The translations under genes were made by a program, and so were the position numbers. Below, piece after piece: positions 1 to 8,878 of a DNA stretch of 64,000 nucleotides. This stretch comes from Amycolatopsis vancoresmycina. Its GTDB lineage: Bacteria > Actinomycetota > Actinomycetes > Mycobacteriales > Pseudonocardiaceae. The first letter of the stretch is position 1; each line of letters begins with the position of its first letter. The DNA lies in NCBI RefSeq assembly GCF_000716785.1, contig NZ_JNYY01000001.1:1116001-1180000 (forward strand). The letters run 5' to 3'. The notes under the pieces were generated by a model. The model saw only the letters and a program-made list of their open reading frames with translations. It did no database searches and was not told where the DNA came from.

Positions 1-246
1 GCCCTGCAGCGGCACCGGCTGCGGACGGCGCTGGTCGCGTTCGGCGTGATCGACAGCATGGTGGACGCCCGGATCTACCGCAGCGTCGGCATCGCGCCGC
101 GCGAGGGCCGCGCCGCGGCGCTGGCGAACCCGCACTTCCACGAGACGCGCCGCTGGATGGCGGAGAAGATCGTGCCGTTCCTGCGGGAGGCCGGGTTGAT
201 CGGCGGCCGCTCCGAGGGCCTCTGGCGGCGCGCACACCTCTTGTGA
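1..246 (+). CDS. C-terminal fragment of an unidentified protein, possibly an AurF-like diiron oxygenase
   Basis: An open frame runs from the window edge to the TGA at 244-246; its start lies outside the window. The 81 visible residues are basic and probably helical and include RRWMAEKIVPFLREAGL near the end. The tail resembles my memory of the C-terminal helix of AurF-type diiron N-oxygenases, but no metal ligand is visible in this fragment. Third-position G/C bias is strong, so coding status is solid while function is a guess. The next gene starts 54 bases downstream on the same strand. Confidence 0.45.
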   Translation, partial: ALQRHRLRTALVAFGVIDSMVDARIYRSVGIAPREGRAAALANPHFHETRRWMAEKIVPFLREAGLIGGRSEGLWRRAHLL

Positions 247-300
247 CGCCGGGGCCGGAAGACCCTTCCCGGCCGATCCCGGCTGCGCCATCCTTTCCGG

Positions 301-954
301 ATGACCGCAGCCTTCCCGCCGGATCCGAAGCCCCGGCCCCTGCTCACCCGGCCCGCATTCACCGGCCTGGCCGGCCTCCTCACCGGCGCCCTCCTGGTCG
401 GCGTGCCGTGGCTGGTGACGAGCCGGAGTGGCGCGGAGCCGGACGGACGGCCGCTGGCCGCGCCCGCCGCGCTGGGCGAGCTCGGCCGGACCGAGGACGC
501 GGTCGCGAAGATCGACAACGTCCGGGGCCAGGCCCAGATCGCCCGCGTCGGAAAGGCCGACCGGGAGACCGGCGCCCGCGTGTCGGCGGCCTACGGCGGG
601 GCGGCCGCCGTCGTGCAGGAGTACCGGGACGACCGGCTGCTCCGCGGCCTCCAGCTGACCGCCGTGCGCGCGGCCTCTCCGGAGCTGATCGCCACGTACG
701 AGGACCCTCAGGCGCTCGGCGTGGCCAAGCCGGGCACCGAGCTCGTGCGCGTCGGCGCCGTGCAGTGCCTGGTGCACAACGATCCCGCCGCACCCGGGTC
801 GGCGCCCGACCCGGAGCTGTCCTTCGTCACGAACTGCCAGCGCACCGGACCGGGCCTCACCGTGGCCGTCCGCAGCCTCGGCGCCGACGGCAACCGCGAC
901 CCGGCGAAAATCGCGAGCCTCCTCGATCAGGCGTGGGACACACTGAGCCGGTGA
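301..954 (+). CDS. Membrane-anchored hypothetical protein
   Basis: A 217-residue protein I do not recognise. A short cytoplasmic N-terminus of about 19 residues is followed by one hydrophobic segment (about residues 20-40, TGLAGLLTGALLVGVPWLV) and an extracytoplasmic domain with two cysteines (in VQCLVH and TNCQ) that could form a disulfide. This suggests an exported or membrane-tethered domain facing the cell wall. The ATG at 301 is the only start that leaves a proper N-terminus before the membrane segment. The stop overlaps the GTG start of the acetyltransferase gene by four bases, so the two are probably co-translated. Confidence 0.7.
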   Translation: MTAAFPPDPKPRPLLTRPAFTGLAGLLTGALLVGVPWLVTSRSGAEPDGRPLAAPAALGELGRTEDAVAKIDNVRGQAQIARVGKADRETGARVSAAYGGAAAVVQEYRDDRLLRGLQLTAVRAASPELIATYEDPQALGVAKPGTELVRVGAVQCLVHNDPAAPGSAPDPELSFVTNCQRTGPGLTVAVRSLGADGNRDPAKIASLLDQAWDTLSR

Positions 955-1433
955 TCACCACCAGACCCGCCCGCGAAGACGACGAAGCCGCGCTCGCGAA
1001 GATCGACGAGCGCACCTGGACCCCGGCCGTCTCCCCCGCCCCGGCGCCCCCGGCCGGCACGCCGTTCTTCGACGACGGCACGCGCCCCGAGGACGTCCTC
1101 GTCGCCGAGCACGACGGGGTGGTCGCCGGGTACGTGCGACTCGGCGAGGGGTTCGGCGTCCCCGCCCACCGGCACGTCCGCGTGCTCGACGGGCTCGCCG
1201 TCGACCCGGACCGCCGCCGGCTCGGGATCGCGGGGCGGCTCGTCGAGGCCGCCGTGGCCGAGGCGCGGCGGCGCGGGGCCCGCAAGGTGACGCTGCGAGT
1301 GCTCGGCCCCAACGCCGGCGCCCGGCGGGTCTACGAACGGTGCGGGTTCGTCGTGGAAGGCGTGCTGCGGGGCGAATTCCGCATCGACGGCGCCGACGTC
1401 GACGACGTTCTCATGGCGCGCTCGCTCGCTTGA
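951..1433 (+). CDS. GNAT family N-acetyltransferase
   Basis: A 160-residue protein with the GNAT fold: an N-terminal strand (ITTRPAREDDEAALAKI), the central strand and acetyl-CoA loop (VLDGLAVDPDRRRLGIAGRLVEAA, the R/Q-x-x-G-x-G/A type pyrophosphate loop), and the C-terminal NAGARRVYERCGFVVEG helix-strand typical of the superfamily. The substrate cannot be told. The start is a GTG overlapping the previous stop as GTGA, which fixes the N-terminus immediately before the first conserved strand. It probably forms an operon with the upstream membrane protein. Confidence 0.85.
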   Translation: MITTRPAREDDEAALAKIDERTWTPAVSPAPAPPAGTPFFDDGTRPEDVLVAEHDGVVAGYVRLGEGFGVPAHRHVRVLDGLAVDPDRRRLGIAGRLVEAAVAEARRRGARKVTLRVLGPNAGARRVYERCGFVVEGVLRGEFRIDGADVDDVLMARSLA

Positions 1434-1464
1434 CAGCCTCGCGGCCGCTTTGCCATCCTGGTGC

Positions 1465-1536
1465 CGGGCCGAGAGGCGCTGCGACGGAAATCCTTCCGCC
1501 ACGCTCGGCCCGCCGACCACGACTGCAAGGGCGCCT
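1465..1536 (+). promoter_or_regulatory. S-adenosylhomocysteine (SAH) riboswitch aptamer
   Basis: The segment has the SAH riboswitch architecture. P1 pairs CGGGCCGAG (1465-1473) with CTCGGCCCG (1504-1512). The conserved core AGGCGCTGCGAC follows P1. A small hairpin CGGAA/TTCCG lies at 1485-1498. A pseudoknot pairs AGGCGC (1474-1479) with GCGCCT (1531-1536). It lies in the 5' leader of ahcY, the classic target of this riboswitch, whose known logic is gene activation when SAH accumulates. Recognition is from consensus memory and hand pairing, not a covariance search. Confidence 0.85.
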
Positions 1537-1562
1537 CCCGCGAGGGAGGTGCCTTTTTCTTT
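1530..1562 (+). terminator. Intrinsic terminator overlapping the riboswitch pseudoknot
   Basis: GGCGCCTCCC (1530-1539) pairs with GGGAGGTGCC (1544-1553, one G.T pair) around a four-base GCGA loop and runs straight into TTTTTCTTT. The 5' arm contains the whole 3' pseudoknot strand (1531-1536). Ligand-bound pseudoknot and terminator hairpin are therefore mutually exclusive, the layout of a transcriptional ON switch. T-tracted terminators are rare in DNA this GC-rich, which strengthens the call. Confidence 0.85.
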
Positions 1563-1624
1563 GTCCGCAAGAACTTCGCGCCTCTCGAGCGTTCCGTCGA
1601 CGAATCCGGAGAGTGCACCGAAGA

Positions 1625-3085
<1,461 letters not shown>

Positions 3086-3206
3086 TCCGAGATTGCTCCA
3101 TTCGCCGTAGTTTGGTTTATCGGGAAACTGGCCATCCTCCCGGCGAGAGCGCATCCGCCCGGACGGCACGGAGCCGGGCCGGGTCTCATGCGAAGGAGTG
3201 TGTCAA

Positions 3207-3362
3207 GTGATCATTCTCGGTGTGATTCTCCTCGTCATCGGGTTCATCGTGGGCATCCCGGTGCTGTACACCATCGGTATCATTCTCGCGGTGGCCGGCG
3301 TGGCACTGGCCATCCTGGGCGGCACCGGCCGCCGGATCGGTGGCCGGGCGCACTGGTACTGA
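3207..3362 (+). CDS. Small two-helix membrane protein (DUF6131-like)
   Basis: A 51-residue hydrophobic protein beginning MIILGVILLVIGFIVGIP and ending in a basic tail, GRRIGGRAHWY. Two membrane helices joined by a short turn fill nearly all of it. The pattern matches the small actinobacterial DUF6131 family, whose function is unknown. The start is GTG at 3207, supported by AAGGAG at 3193-3198 eight bases upstream. A strong hairpin follows the stop. Similar small membrane proteins are often stress-induced, but nothing here proves that. Confidence 0.75.
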   Translation: MIILGVILLVIGFIVGIPVLYTIGIILAVAGVALAILGGTGRRIGGRAHWY

Positions 3363-3378
3363 TCCCGAGACCCCGCCA

Positions 3379-3420
3379 CGGCCTGGCGCGACCGGCAGCA
3401 CTGCCGGCCGCGCCAGGCCG
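3379..3420 (+). terminator. Long GC-rich hairpin after the small membrane protein
   Basis: CGGCCTGGCGCG (3379-3390) pairs with CGCGCCAGGCCG (3409-3420), and the intervening bases form a second stem, CCGGCAG/CTGCCGG. There is no T-tract, as is common for high-GC actinobacterial terminators. Position 17 bases after the stop supports a terminator role. Confidence 0.6.
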
Positions 3421-3527
3421 TTCGGCCGTTACCGGCCGGACCGCCGCAACCGGCGAAAGGTAAGGGCAGCGCAAATTCCGCCGTGAATCCGCGAGCGATT
3501 CCGCTGCCCCGACGGCGAAACGAAAAG

Positions 3528-3566
3528 GGTCCTCCGGCTCCGAGGGGGAGGGAGAGCCGAAGGACC
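3528..3566. terminator. Second hairpin in the 3363-3656 intergenic stretch
   Basis: Arms at 3528-3540 and 3554-3566 pair over 13 positions with one mismatch, using GGTCCT and AGGACC at the base. It lies between the small membrane protein (plus) and the Cys-rich protein gene (minus, ending 3657), where a second or bidirectional terminator fits. Nothing else was seen in this 294-base gap. Confidence 0.5.
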
Positions 3567-3656
3567 TCGTTAGTGTTAGCACATCGCCAAGCTGCTGTAC
3601 ACAGCTGCATACACGATCGTGTGACCGTCTTGACAAGCTTCTTACGCCGCGAAGGC

Positions 3657-3866
3657 TCAGGAAGCCTGGCGCAGCAGGGGTTTCAGTGGCGTGCCGGTGC
3701 AGCCGCACCCGCCGCCGACACCCTGGCAGTCGACGATCAGCGCGTGCCGGATCCGATCACCGTCCCCGCAGGCCGGTTCGGTGCACTCGGCGAACCCGAC
3801 GTCCGGATGCACCACCAGCGTGCCGTGGCAGTGGTCGATCCCGGCGTCGCAGGAAGCACACTCCAT
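3657..3866 (-). CDS. Cys/His-rich small protein, conserved actinobacterial hypothetical
   Basis: A 69-residue protein starting MECASCDAGIDHCHGTLVVH and ending in a basic tail. Seven cysteines and several histidines occur in C-x2-C, H-C-H and G-C-G-C arrangements, which suggests zinc or iron-sulfur binding or a disulfide-rich fold. There is no signal peptide. I recall near-identical small proteins in many actinobacteria but no assigned role. The start is ATG at 3866. It lies 101 bases downstream of ku on the same strand. Confidence 0.7.
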   Translation of the reverse strand: MECASCDAGIDHCHGTLVVHPDVGFAECTEPACGDGDRIRHALIVDCQGVGGGCGCTGTPLKPLLRQAS

Positions 3867-3967
3867 GTCCGCACCGCCTTTCCGCGCTCCTCCCCCACGG
3901 TAGAACCGGCGGGCACGGGGGCGCGGTAGCCGGGCGGCGTGTCGGCACAACCACCCGTCCGAGCGGC

Positions 3968-4861
3968 TCAGGCGGACTTCGGCGCCCGCTTGCGGGCGGC
4001 CGGCTTCTCCTTCGCCGGCTTCTCGTCCTCTTCGGACGCATCGGACGCCTCGGCCGCAGCGGACCCCTCTGAGGCGGACTGCCGCGACTTCTTCGCGGCG
4101 TCCACACTGGCCTGGAGCGCGGCCATCAGGTCCACGACGTCGGCCTTGGCGGTGACCGCCGCCGGCTTGGTCGTCTCGTCGCCGGCGACCTTCGCCTCGA
4201 TCATCTCTTCGAGGGCCTCGCGGTAGTGGTCGTGGTACTTCTCCGGCTCGAACACCGGCTCGGCCAGCGAGTCGATCAGCGACCCCGCCATGGTCAGCTC
4301 CTGCGGCCGGATCTGCGGCGGGTCGTCGCGCAGGAACGGGAAGTCGGGTTCGCGGACCTCGTCCGGCCACAGCATGGTCGTCATCACCAGGACGTCGGCG
4401 TGCACCCGCAGCACCGCCATGCTCTCCCGCTGCCGGACCGCGACCTTGGCGATGGCCACCTGGCTCGACTTGTGCAGCGCGTCCCGCAGCACGACGTACG
4501 GTTTCACCGCGTTCTTCTGCGGCTCGAGGTAGTAGGTCCGGTCGTACTGGATCGGGTCGATCGACTCCAGCGGCACGAACTCCAGCACGTCGATGGTGCG
4601 CTGGGTGGACAGCGGCAGCTCGGCCATCTCCGCGTCGGTGATCACGACCATCTCGCCGTCGGGCAGCTCGTAGCCCTTGGCGATCTCGGCGTAGGGCACC
4701 TCCTGGCCGTCGATCGTGCAGAACCGCTTGTACTGGATGCGGCCGCCGTCGGCCTCGTGCACCTGCCGGAGGGAGACGTTCTTGTTCTCGGTGGCCGCGT
4801 ACAGCTGGATCGGGATGCTGACCAGCCCGAAGGACACCGAGCCCTTCCACATCGCCCGCAT
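3968..4861 (-). CDS. ku: Ku protein, non-homologous DNA end-joining
   Basis: A 297-residue bacterial Ku, the homodimeric ring that threads onto double-strand DNA ends and recruits the LigD repair enzyme. It opens with the hallmark MRAMWKGSVSFGLVSIPIQLYAATE and continues through the beta-barrel core (EIAKGYELPDGEMVVITDAE; FVPLESIDPIQYDRTYYLEP) to about residue 255. The last 40 residues are a low-complexity Lys/Ala/Ser/Glu tail (EKPAKEKPAARKRAPKSA) like the basic extensions reported to bind DNA and modulate end joining. A LigD-type phosphoesterase gene lies about 9 kb away at 13688, so the end-joining genes are not in one operon. Confidence 0.95.
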   Translation of the reverse strand: MRAMWKGSVSFGLVSIPIQLYAATENKNVSLRQVHEADGGRIQYKRFCTIDGQEVPYAEIAKGYELPDGEMVVITDAEMAELPLSTQRTIDVLEFVPLESIDPIQYDRTYYLEPQKNAVKPYVVLRDALHKSSQVAIAKVAVRQRESMAVLRVHADVLVMTTMLWPDEVREPDFPFLRDDPPQIRPQELTMAGSLIDSLAEPVFEPEKYHDHYREALEEMIEAKVAGDETTKPAAVTAKADVVDLMAALQASVDAAKKSRQSASEGSAAAEASDASEEDEKPAKEKPAARKRAPKSA

Positions 4862-4945
4862 GCCACGTACCTCCGGTAGACCAGCCTGCCGCCTTCACGC
4901 TACGTGACAACCGTAGCCCGGATCGTCCGTCGGCGACAGTCTGAT

Positions 4946-6172
4946 CTAGACCTCTGCCAGGTACTTCTCCCAGAGTGCGGGGTCCATGAACCAGTGCTGG
5001 AAGTCCGCCGGGTCGGTGAATCCGTTGGCGAACCGCCGCGCCACGGCCGGGTTCTGCCCCGCCACCCCGAGGATCTGGAGCACGTGCGGGGGCGGCGGCA
5101 GGAGCAGCGCGTTCGTCCATTCGGTGACGTGCCGGGCGTACTCCCAGTAGCGCTCGAACGTGGCTTCCATCCACGCCGCGTCGAACGGCCGGTCGGCGCG
5201 CTCCACGATCGCGTCGAGGTAGGTCGCCGCGCAGTGGCTCGCGTTGTTCGACCCCTGCCCGGTGATCGGGTCGTTGGCCACCACGACGTCGGCCATGCCC
5301 AGCACGATCGCCCCGCCGGGCAGGGTGCCGACCGGGTGCCGCACCACCGGCGGGTACCCGCCGGCGAGGGTCGCCTTCGCGTCGGTCAGCTCCGCCTCGC
5401 GGCAGCGGTCGTACTCCCACGGCACGAACTGCCGCATCAGGTCGAGCACGCGCTTGAAGTGCTCGTCCGGGCCCGGGTGGTCGTCGAAGCAGTCCAGCGG
5501 CCCGCCGGGCACGCCTTCGAAGAAGAGGATGTCGCAGTTCCCGCTCAGCGTGTACGCGGGGATCATGAACAGCTCGCCGACGCCGGGGACGATGTTGAAC
5601 CGCACCCCCAGCTTGTCCGGGTGCTCCGGCCGGCGCTGCACCCCGTGCGCGTAGACCAGGGACAGCGCGCGCATCGGCCGGGTGTACGGCGAGCGCTCCG
5701 GCACCCGGTCGAACAGCTGGACCAGCTCGCCCTTGCCCGCCGAGATGACGACCAGGTCGTAAAGGCGCGACAGCGCGTCCAGTTCGGACGTCATCACGCC
5801 GTGGATGACGAGCTTGCCGCCGCGGTCCTCGAACAGCTCGAGCCAGCCGGCCATCTTCACCCGCTGGTCGACCGACTGCGCCGGGTGGTCGAGCTCGGCG
5901 AACCAGTCGAGCGCGCGGCCGCCGTCCGGCGCCGCCACCGAGACACCGAGGCCCTCGACGTTCACCGTCTCGGCCTCCCACAGGTTGATTCCGAGGTCCC
6001 GCTCGTGCTGCAGGGCGTCGTGGAACATGCACTGCGTCGACATCACCCGCCCGTGCCGGATCTCCTCCGGCGTCCGCGCGGACATCACCGTGACGTCGTA
6101 GTCCTTCGCCTGCAGCCCGAGGGCCAGCTGCAGCCCGGACTGCCCGGCACCCACCACCAGGACCTTGCGCAT
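4946..6172 (-). CDS. Styrene/indole monooxygenase-like FAD protein ending a conservon operon
   Basis: A 408-residue flavoprotein of the StyA-like two-component monooxygenase type. The FAD fingerprint is VLVVGAGQSGLQLALGL (residues 4-20), followed by RVMSTQCMFHDAL and a second nucleotide-contact region, VLGMADVVVANDPITGQGSN, as in group E flavin monooxygenases. Such enzymes epoxidise or hydroxylate using FADH2 from a separate reductase; no reductase gene is adjacent. ATG at 6172 is preferred, with GGAAGG 11 bases upstream; a GTG at 6184 would add four residues. It lies 22 bases after the conservon GTPase gene, so it is probably the fifth gene of that operon. Confidence 0.8.
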   Translation of the reverse strand: MRKVLVVGAGQSGLQLALGLQAKDYDVTVMSARTPEEIRHGRVMSTQCMFHDALQHERDLGINLWEAETVNVEGLGVSVAAPDGGRALDWFAELDHPAQSVDQRVKMAGWLELFEDRGGKLVIHGVMTSELDALSRLYDLVVISAGKGELVQLFDRVPERSPYTRPMRALSLVYAHGVQRRPEHPDKLGVRFNIVPGVGELFMIPAYTLSGNCDILFFEGVPGGPLDCFDDHPGPDEHFKRVLDLMRQFVPWEYDRCREAELTDAKATLAGGYPPVVRHPVGTLPGGAIVLGMADVVVANDPITGQGSNNASHCAATYLDAIVERADRPFDAAWMEATFERYWEYARHVTEWTNALLLPPPPHVLQILGVAGQNPAVARRFANGFTDPADFQHWFMDPALWEKYLAEV

Positions 6173-6194
6173 GGAGCTCTTCACCTTCCGGGGT

Positions 6195-6821
6195 TCAGGC
6201 GTGCGGGGTGCTGGCGGCCAGCTCGCGGCCCGCCGGGCCGGAGAGCACCGCCAGCGACAGCGTGTGGCCGACCAGCTCGGTCAGGGTGGCGATCGTCGAC
6301 GCGCGGTCGCGGGCGTCGCAGGTCACCAGCGGGACGGCCGGGTCGAGGGCGAGGGCGTCGCGCACCTCGTCGAGGTCGTGCACCGGCTTGCCCTCGAACT
6401 GGTTGACGGCCACCACGAACGGCAGTTCCGAGTCGTTCTCGAAGTAGTTGATCGCCGCGAACGACTCGTCGATCCGGCTGGTGTCGACCAGCACGACCGC
6501 GCCGAGCGCGCCCCGGCTCAGGTCGTCCCACAGGAACCAGAACCGCGCCTGCCCCGGCGTGCCGAACAGGTACAGCAGCAGGTCGGGACGCAGGGTGATC
6601 CGGCCGAAGTCCATCGCCACGGTCGTGGTCGACTTGCCGCCGGGCGGGATCTCGTCGATGCCCGCCCCGGCCTCGGTCATCCACGCCTCGTTGCTCATCG
6701 GCGGCACTTCCGACACCGCACCGACGAAGGTGGTCTTGCCGACACCGAAGCCCCCGGCGACGACGATCTTCGCGGAGATCGTCAGCAGATCGCCCTCAGG
6801 CGGGGAGCCGCTTGAGCCCAT
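6195..6821 (-). CDS. Conservon GTP/ATP-binding protein (CvnD family)
   Basis: A 208-residue Ras-like P-loop GTPase of the bacterial multi-gene signalling unit called a conservon. G1 is GGFGVGKTTFVGAVSE, G3 is LFGTPGQARFWFLWDDL (TPGQ in place of DxxG-Q), and G4 is VNQFEG. The same family in Streptomyces forms a membrane-associated complex with the other Cvn proteins, resembling a eukaryotic G-protein switch. ATG at 6821 lies inside the upstream DUF742 gene, a 26-base overlap normal for these operons. The residues after G3 that contact partners are conserved. Confidence 0.93.
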   Translation of the reverse strand: MGSSGSPPEGDLLTISAKIVVAGGFGVGKTTFVGAVSEVPPMSNEAWMTEAGAGIDEIPPGGKSTTTVAMDFGRITLRPDLLLYLFGTPGQARFWFLWDDLSRGALGAVVLVDTSRIDESFAAINYFENDSELPFVVAVNQFEGKPVHDLDEVRDALALDPAVPLVTCDARDRASTIATLTELVGHTLSLAVLSGPAGRELAASTPHA

Positions 6822-7164
6822 CAAGGATCCTCTCGAGCACGTTGGTGTCGTGGTGGTAGGCGTGCGCGGTGGGGTGCACGAACACCGCACCCTGGGCGGC
6901 GAGGTCGCCGATCAGCACCCGCACCACACCCAGCGGCAGGTCCAAGCCGACCGAGAGCTCGGCGATCGAGCACCGCACCCGGGCGCGTTCGTAGAGCGAG
7001 CGCGACTCCGGCATCAGCGTGTCACTCAGCGCCGGGTCGTACTCCGGCACCGACACGAGCGTCTCGACCAGCAGCTGGAAGCGGGTGCCGGTGCGACCGC
7101 CGGTGAGCGCGTACGCGCGGATGCGGCGGCTCCGGCGCAGCAACGGGGTGTCCGGTGTGGACAC
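6796..7164 (-). CDS. DUF742 conservon protein (CvnC family)
   Basis: A 122-residue DUF742 protein with the family opening RRSRRIRAYALTGGRTG and a winged-helix-like core (RCSIAELSVGLDLPLGVVRVLIGDLAAQGAVFVH). It works with the roadblock protein and GTPase of the same operon; its exact activity is unknown. GTG at 7164 is chosen because AAGGA precedes it by ten bases; in-frame GTGs at 7173 and 7188 are possible. It begins 30 bases after the roadblock gene stop and overlaps the GTPase start. Confidence 0.92.
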   Translation of the reverse strand: MSTPDTPLLRRSRRIRAYALTGGRTGTRFQLLVETLVSVPEYDPALSDTLMPESRSLYERARVRCSIAELSVGLDLPLGVVRVLIGDLAAQGAVFVHPTAHAYHHDTNVLERILDGLKRLPA

Positions 7165-7193
7165 GGCATTCACATCCTTGTGCGGCACGGGCG

Positions 7194-7631
7194 TCACGTC
7201 CGGGGCCGGCGCGCGGTCAGCACCTGCCGCAGCTCCGCGCGCACCTCGGGGGTGAGCGCGTGCCCGGCGTTGGTGATGAACTGGGTCATCTCGTAGGCGA
7301 CCACCTTCATGTCCGCCTCGCCCGCGGTCAGCACCGCGAGCCCGGCACCGGAACCGATGCCCATGAACAGGAAGTAGCCGTGGGTGAGCCGGATGATGAT
7401 CTGCTCGCAGCTGCCCTTCCCGAACAGCGCGGCGCTGTTGCCGGCGAGGGAGAGCAGGCCGCTGGCGATCGCGGCCAGCTGTTCGGCCTCGGCCTCGCCG
7501 ACCGAGTCCGACGCGGTGAGCGGAAACCCGTCCACGCTCATGATCAGCGCGTGGCTGACGCCGTGGACCTTCCGGACGAAGTCGTCGAGCAGCCAGGTGA
7601 AGTTCGCCGTGGCCGGCTGGGGCGTGCTCAC
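7194..7631 (-). CDS. Roadblock/LC7 conservon protein (CvnB family)
   Basis: A 145-residue roadblock/LC7 domain protein, a small homodimerising scaffold thought to act as regulator (GAP- or GEF-like) of the partner GTPase. The characteristic LLDDFVRKVHGVSHALIMSVDGFPLTAS and LAAIASGLLSLAGNSAALF segments are present. The start is GTG at 7631, overlapping the sensor kinase stop as GTGA, which indicates translational coupling. The DUF742 gene follows after 30 bases. Confidence 0.93.
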   Translation of the reverse strand: MSTPQPATANFTWLLDDFVRKVHGVSHALIMSVDGFPLTASDSVGEAEAEQLAAIASGLLSLAGNSAALFGKGSCEQIIIRLTHGYFLFMGIGSGAGLAVLTAGEADMKVVAYEMTQFITNAGHALTPEVRAELRQVLTARRPRT

Positions 7632-8878
7632 CGGGTGGTTCCTCCGGGCGTCTCGTCCTGCCGGGTGCGGTGCTCCGCGAGGGCGGCCTGCTCGCCGTCG
7701 GCGAACGCGCCGAGGTCGGCGAGCAGCTGCTCGTGGCCGGCCGCCGGGCCGTCCCCGGGTGGCGGCGGAGGCGGTGGGGCCGGTTCCGGGGCGGCGCCGC
7801 GGATGCTGCCGGGCACGCGGCGCGGCAGGCCGTTCGCCGTGGTCCCGCCGACGGCCCGCTCGACCGGCCGCGGCCGCGGGGTGGGCCGCAGTGGCGCCGG
7901 CGCCGGTTCGTCCCGCCCGCGGCGGCGCGGCAGCTCGCCGGTGGCGGCCGGCTCGTGGCCGCCCTGGCCCGGTTCGCCGGCCGCGGCACCGTCCGGGGCC
8001 CCGCCCCGCACGGAAACGGTGCGCGTACCCGACCAGGCGTGCTCGGCGAGCTCGGTCACGACGCCGGTGGGCAGCAGCACGGTGGCCACCGTGCCGTGCG
8101 GGCTGCGCCGGTCGAGCCGCACGGTGACGCCGTGCCGGGCGGCGAGGCGGGCGACCACGGCGAGGCCCATGTGCCGCGCCGAGGCGTCGTCGAGGTCGCC
8201 GCCCGCCGCGAGCCGCGCGTTGAGGTCCCCGACGCGGTCGGCGGGGATGCCGATGCCCTCGTCCTCGATCCGGACGAGGACGCTGCCCTGCTCGGTCAGG
8301 TGCGCGCTCACGTGCACCGGCGAGCTCGGCGAGGACTGGTTGGCGGCGTTGTCGAACAGCTCCGCCAGCACCCGCCCCAGGTCTTCGGCGGCGAAGCCGA
8401 CGACGCCGAGGTTGACCACGCGGCCGATGGTGATCCGGGCGTAGTGGTTGATCGAGGACATCGCCGCGCGCATCAGGTCGAGCACCGAGGTCGCGCGGGC
8501 GGCGTCGTCGGCGGTGTCCTGGCCGGCGAGCACCCGCAGGTTCTCGGCGTTGCGTCGCAGCCGCGTGGCGAGGTGGTCGAGCTGGTAGAGCTCGGCGAGG
8601 CGGTGGTGGTCCTCCTCCCCCGCCTCCAGCTCCTCCAGCCGGGCGAGGAGCTGGTCGAGCAGGTTCAGGTCACGCAGGGCGACGCTCGCGCAGATCTCGG
8701 CCAGCACGCCTTCGCCGCCCGGCGCCACCGGCGGCGGCAGCTCCGTGATGGCCGGCCCGGCCGGGGGCGCGTACCCCGGGTGCTTCGGGGGCGCGGTGAG
8801 GAACTGCGCGGCGGCCACGCGCGAACGGTCCAGCAGGACGCGTGATCGATCCAGGAGTTCCCGGGCCCGGCTCGCCAT
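7628..8878 (-). CDS. Conservon sensor histidine kinase-like ATPase (CvnA family), lacking a membrane sensor
   Basis: A 416-residue protein. The HATPase domain is clear: N-box ELFDNAANQSSP, G1 RIEDEGIGIPAD and G2 MGLAVVARLAARHG. The preceding dimerisation region (LYQLDHLATRLRRNAENLRVLAGQ) carries the family's degenerate H-box. The ~140 residues after the ATPase are Pro/Arg/Gly-rich and probably disordered. Typical CvnA proteins are longer, with two membrane helices around an extracellular sensor; this one starts MASRARELLDRSRV with no hydrophobic segment, so it should be cytoplasmic. ATG at 8878 is the first plausible start; coding bias ends just upstream. Confidence 0.88.
   Translation of the reverse strand: MASRARELLDRSRVLLDRSRVAAAQFLTAPPKHPGYAPPAGPAITELPPPVAPGGEGVLAEICASVALRDLNLLDQLLARLEELEAGEEDHHRLAELYQLDHLATRLRRNAENLRVLAGQDTADDAARATSVLDLMRAAMSSINHYARITIGRVVNLGVVGFAAEDLGRVLAELFDNAANQSSPSSPVHVSAHLTEQGSVLVRIEDEGIGIPADRVGDLNARLAAGGDLDDASARHMGLAVVARLAARHGVTVRLDRRSPHGTVATVLLPTGVVTELAEHAWSGTRTVSVRGGAPDGAAAGEPGQGGHEPAATGELPRRRGRDEPAPAPLRPTPRPRPVERAVGGTTANGLPRRVPGSIRGAAPEPAPPPPPPPGDGPAAGHEQLLADLGAFADGEQAALAEHRTRQDETPGGTTR

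Noticed and set aside
3100..3130. SigB-type promoter (GTTT and GGGAAA) before the small membrane protein
   Set aside because: The two elements are about 8 bp apart rather than 14-16 bp, so the spacing does not fit the known consensus.
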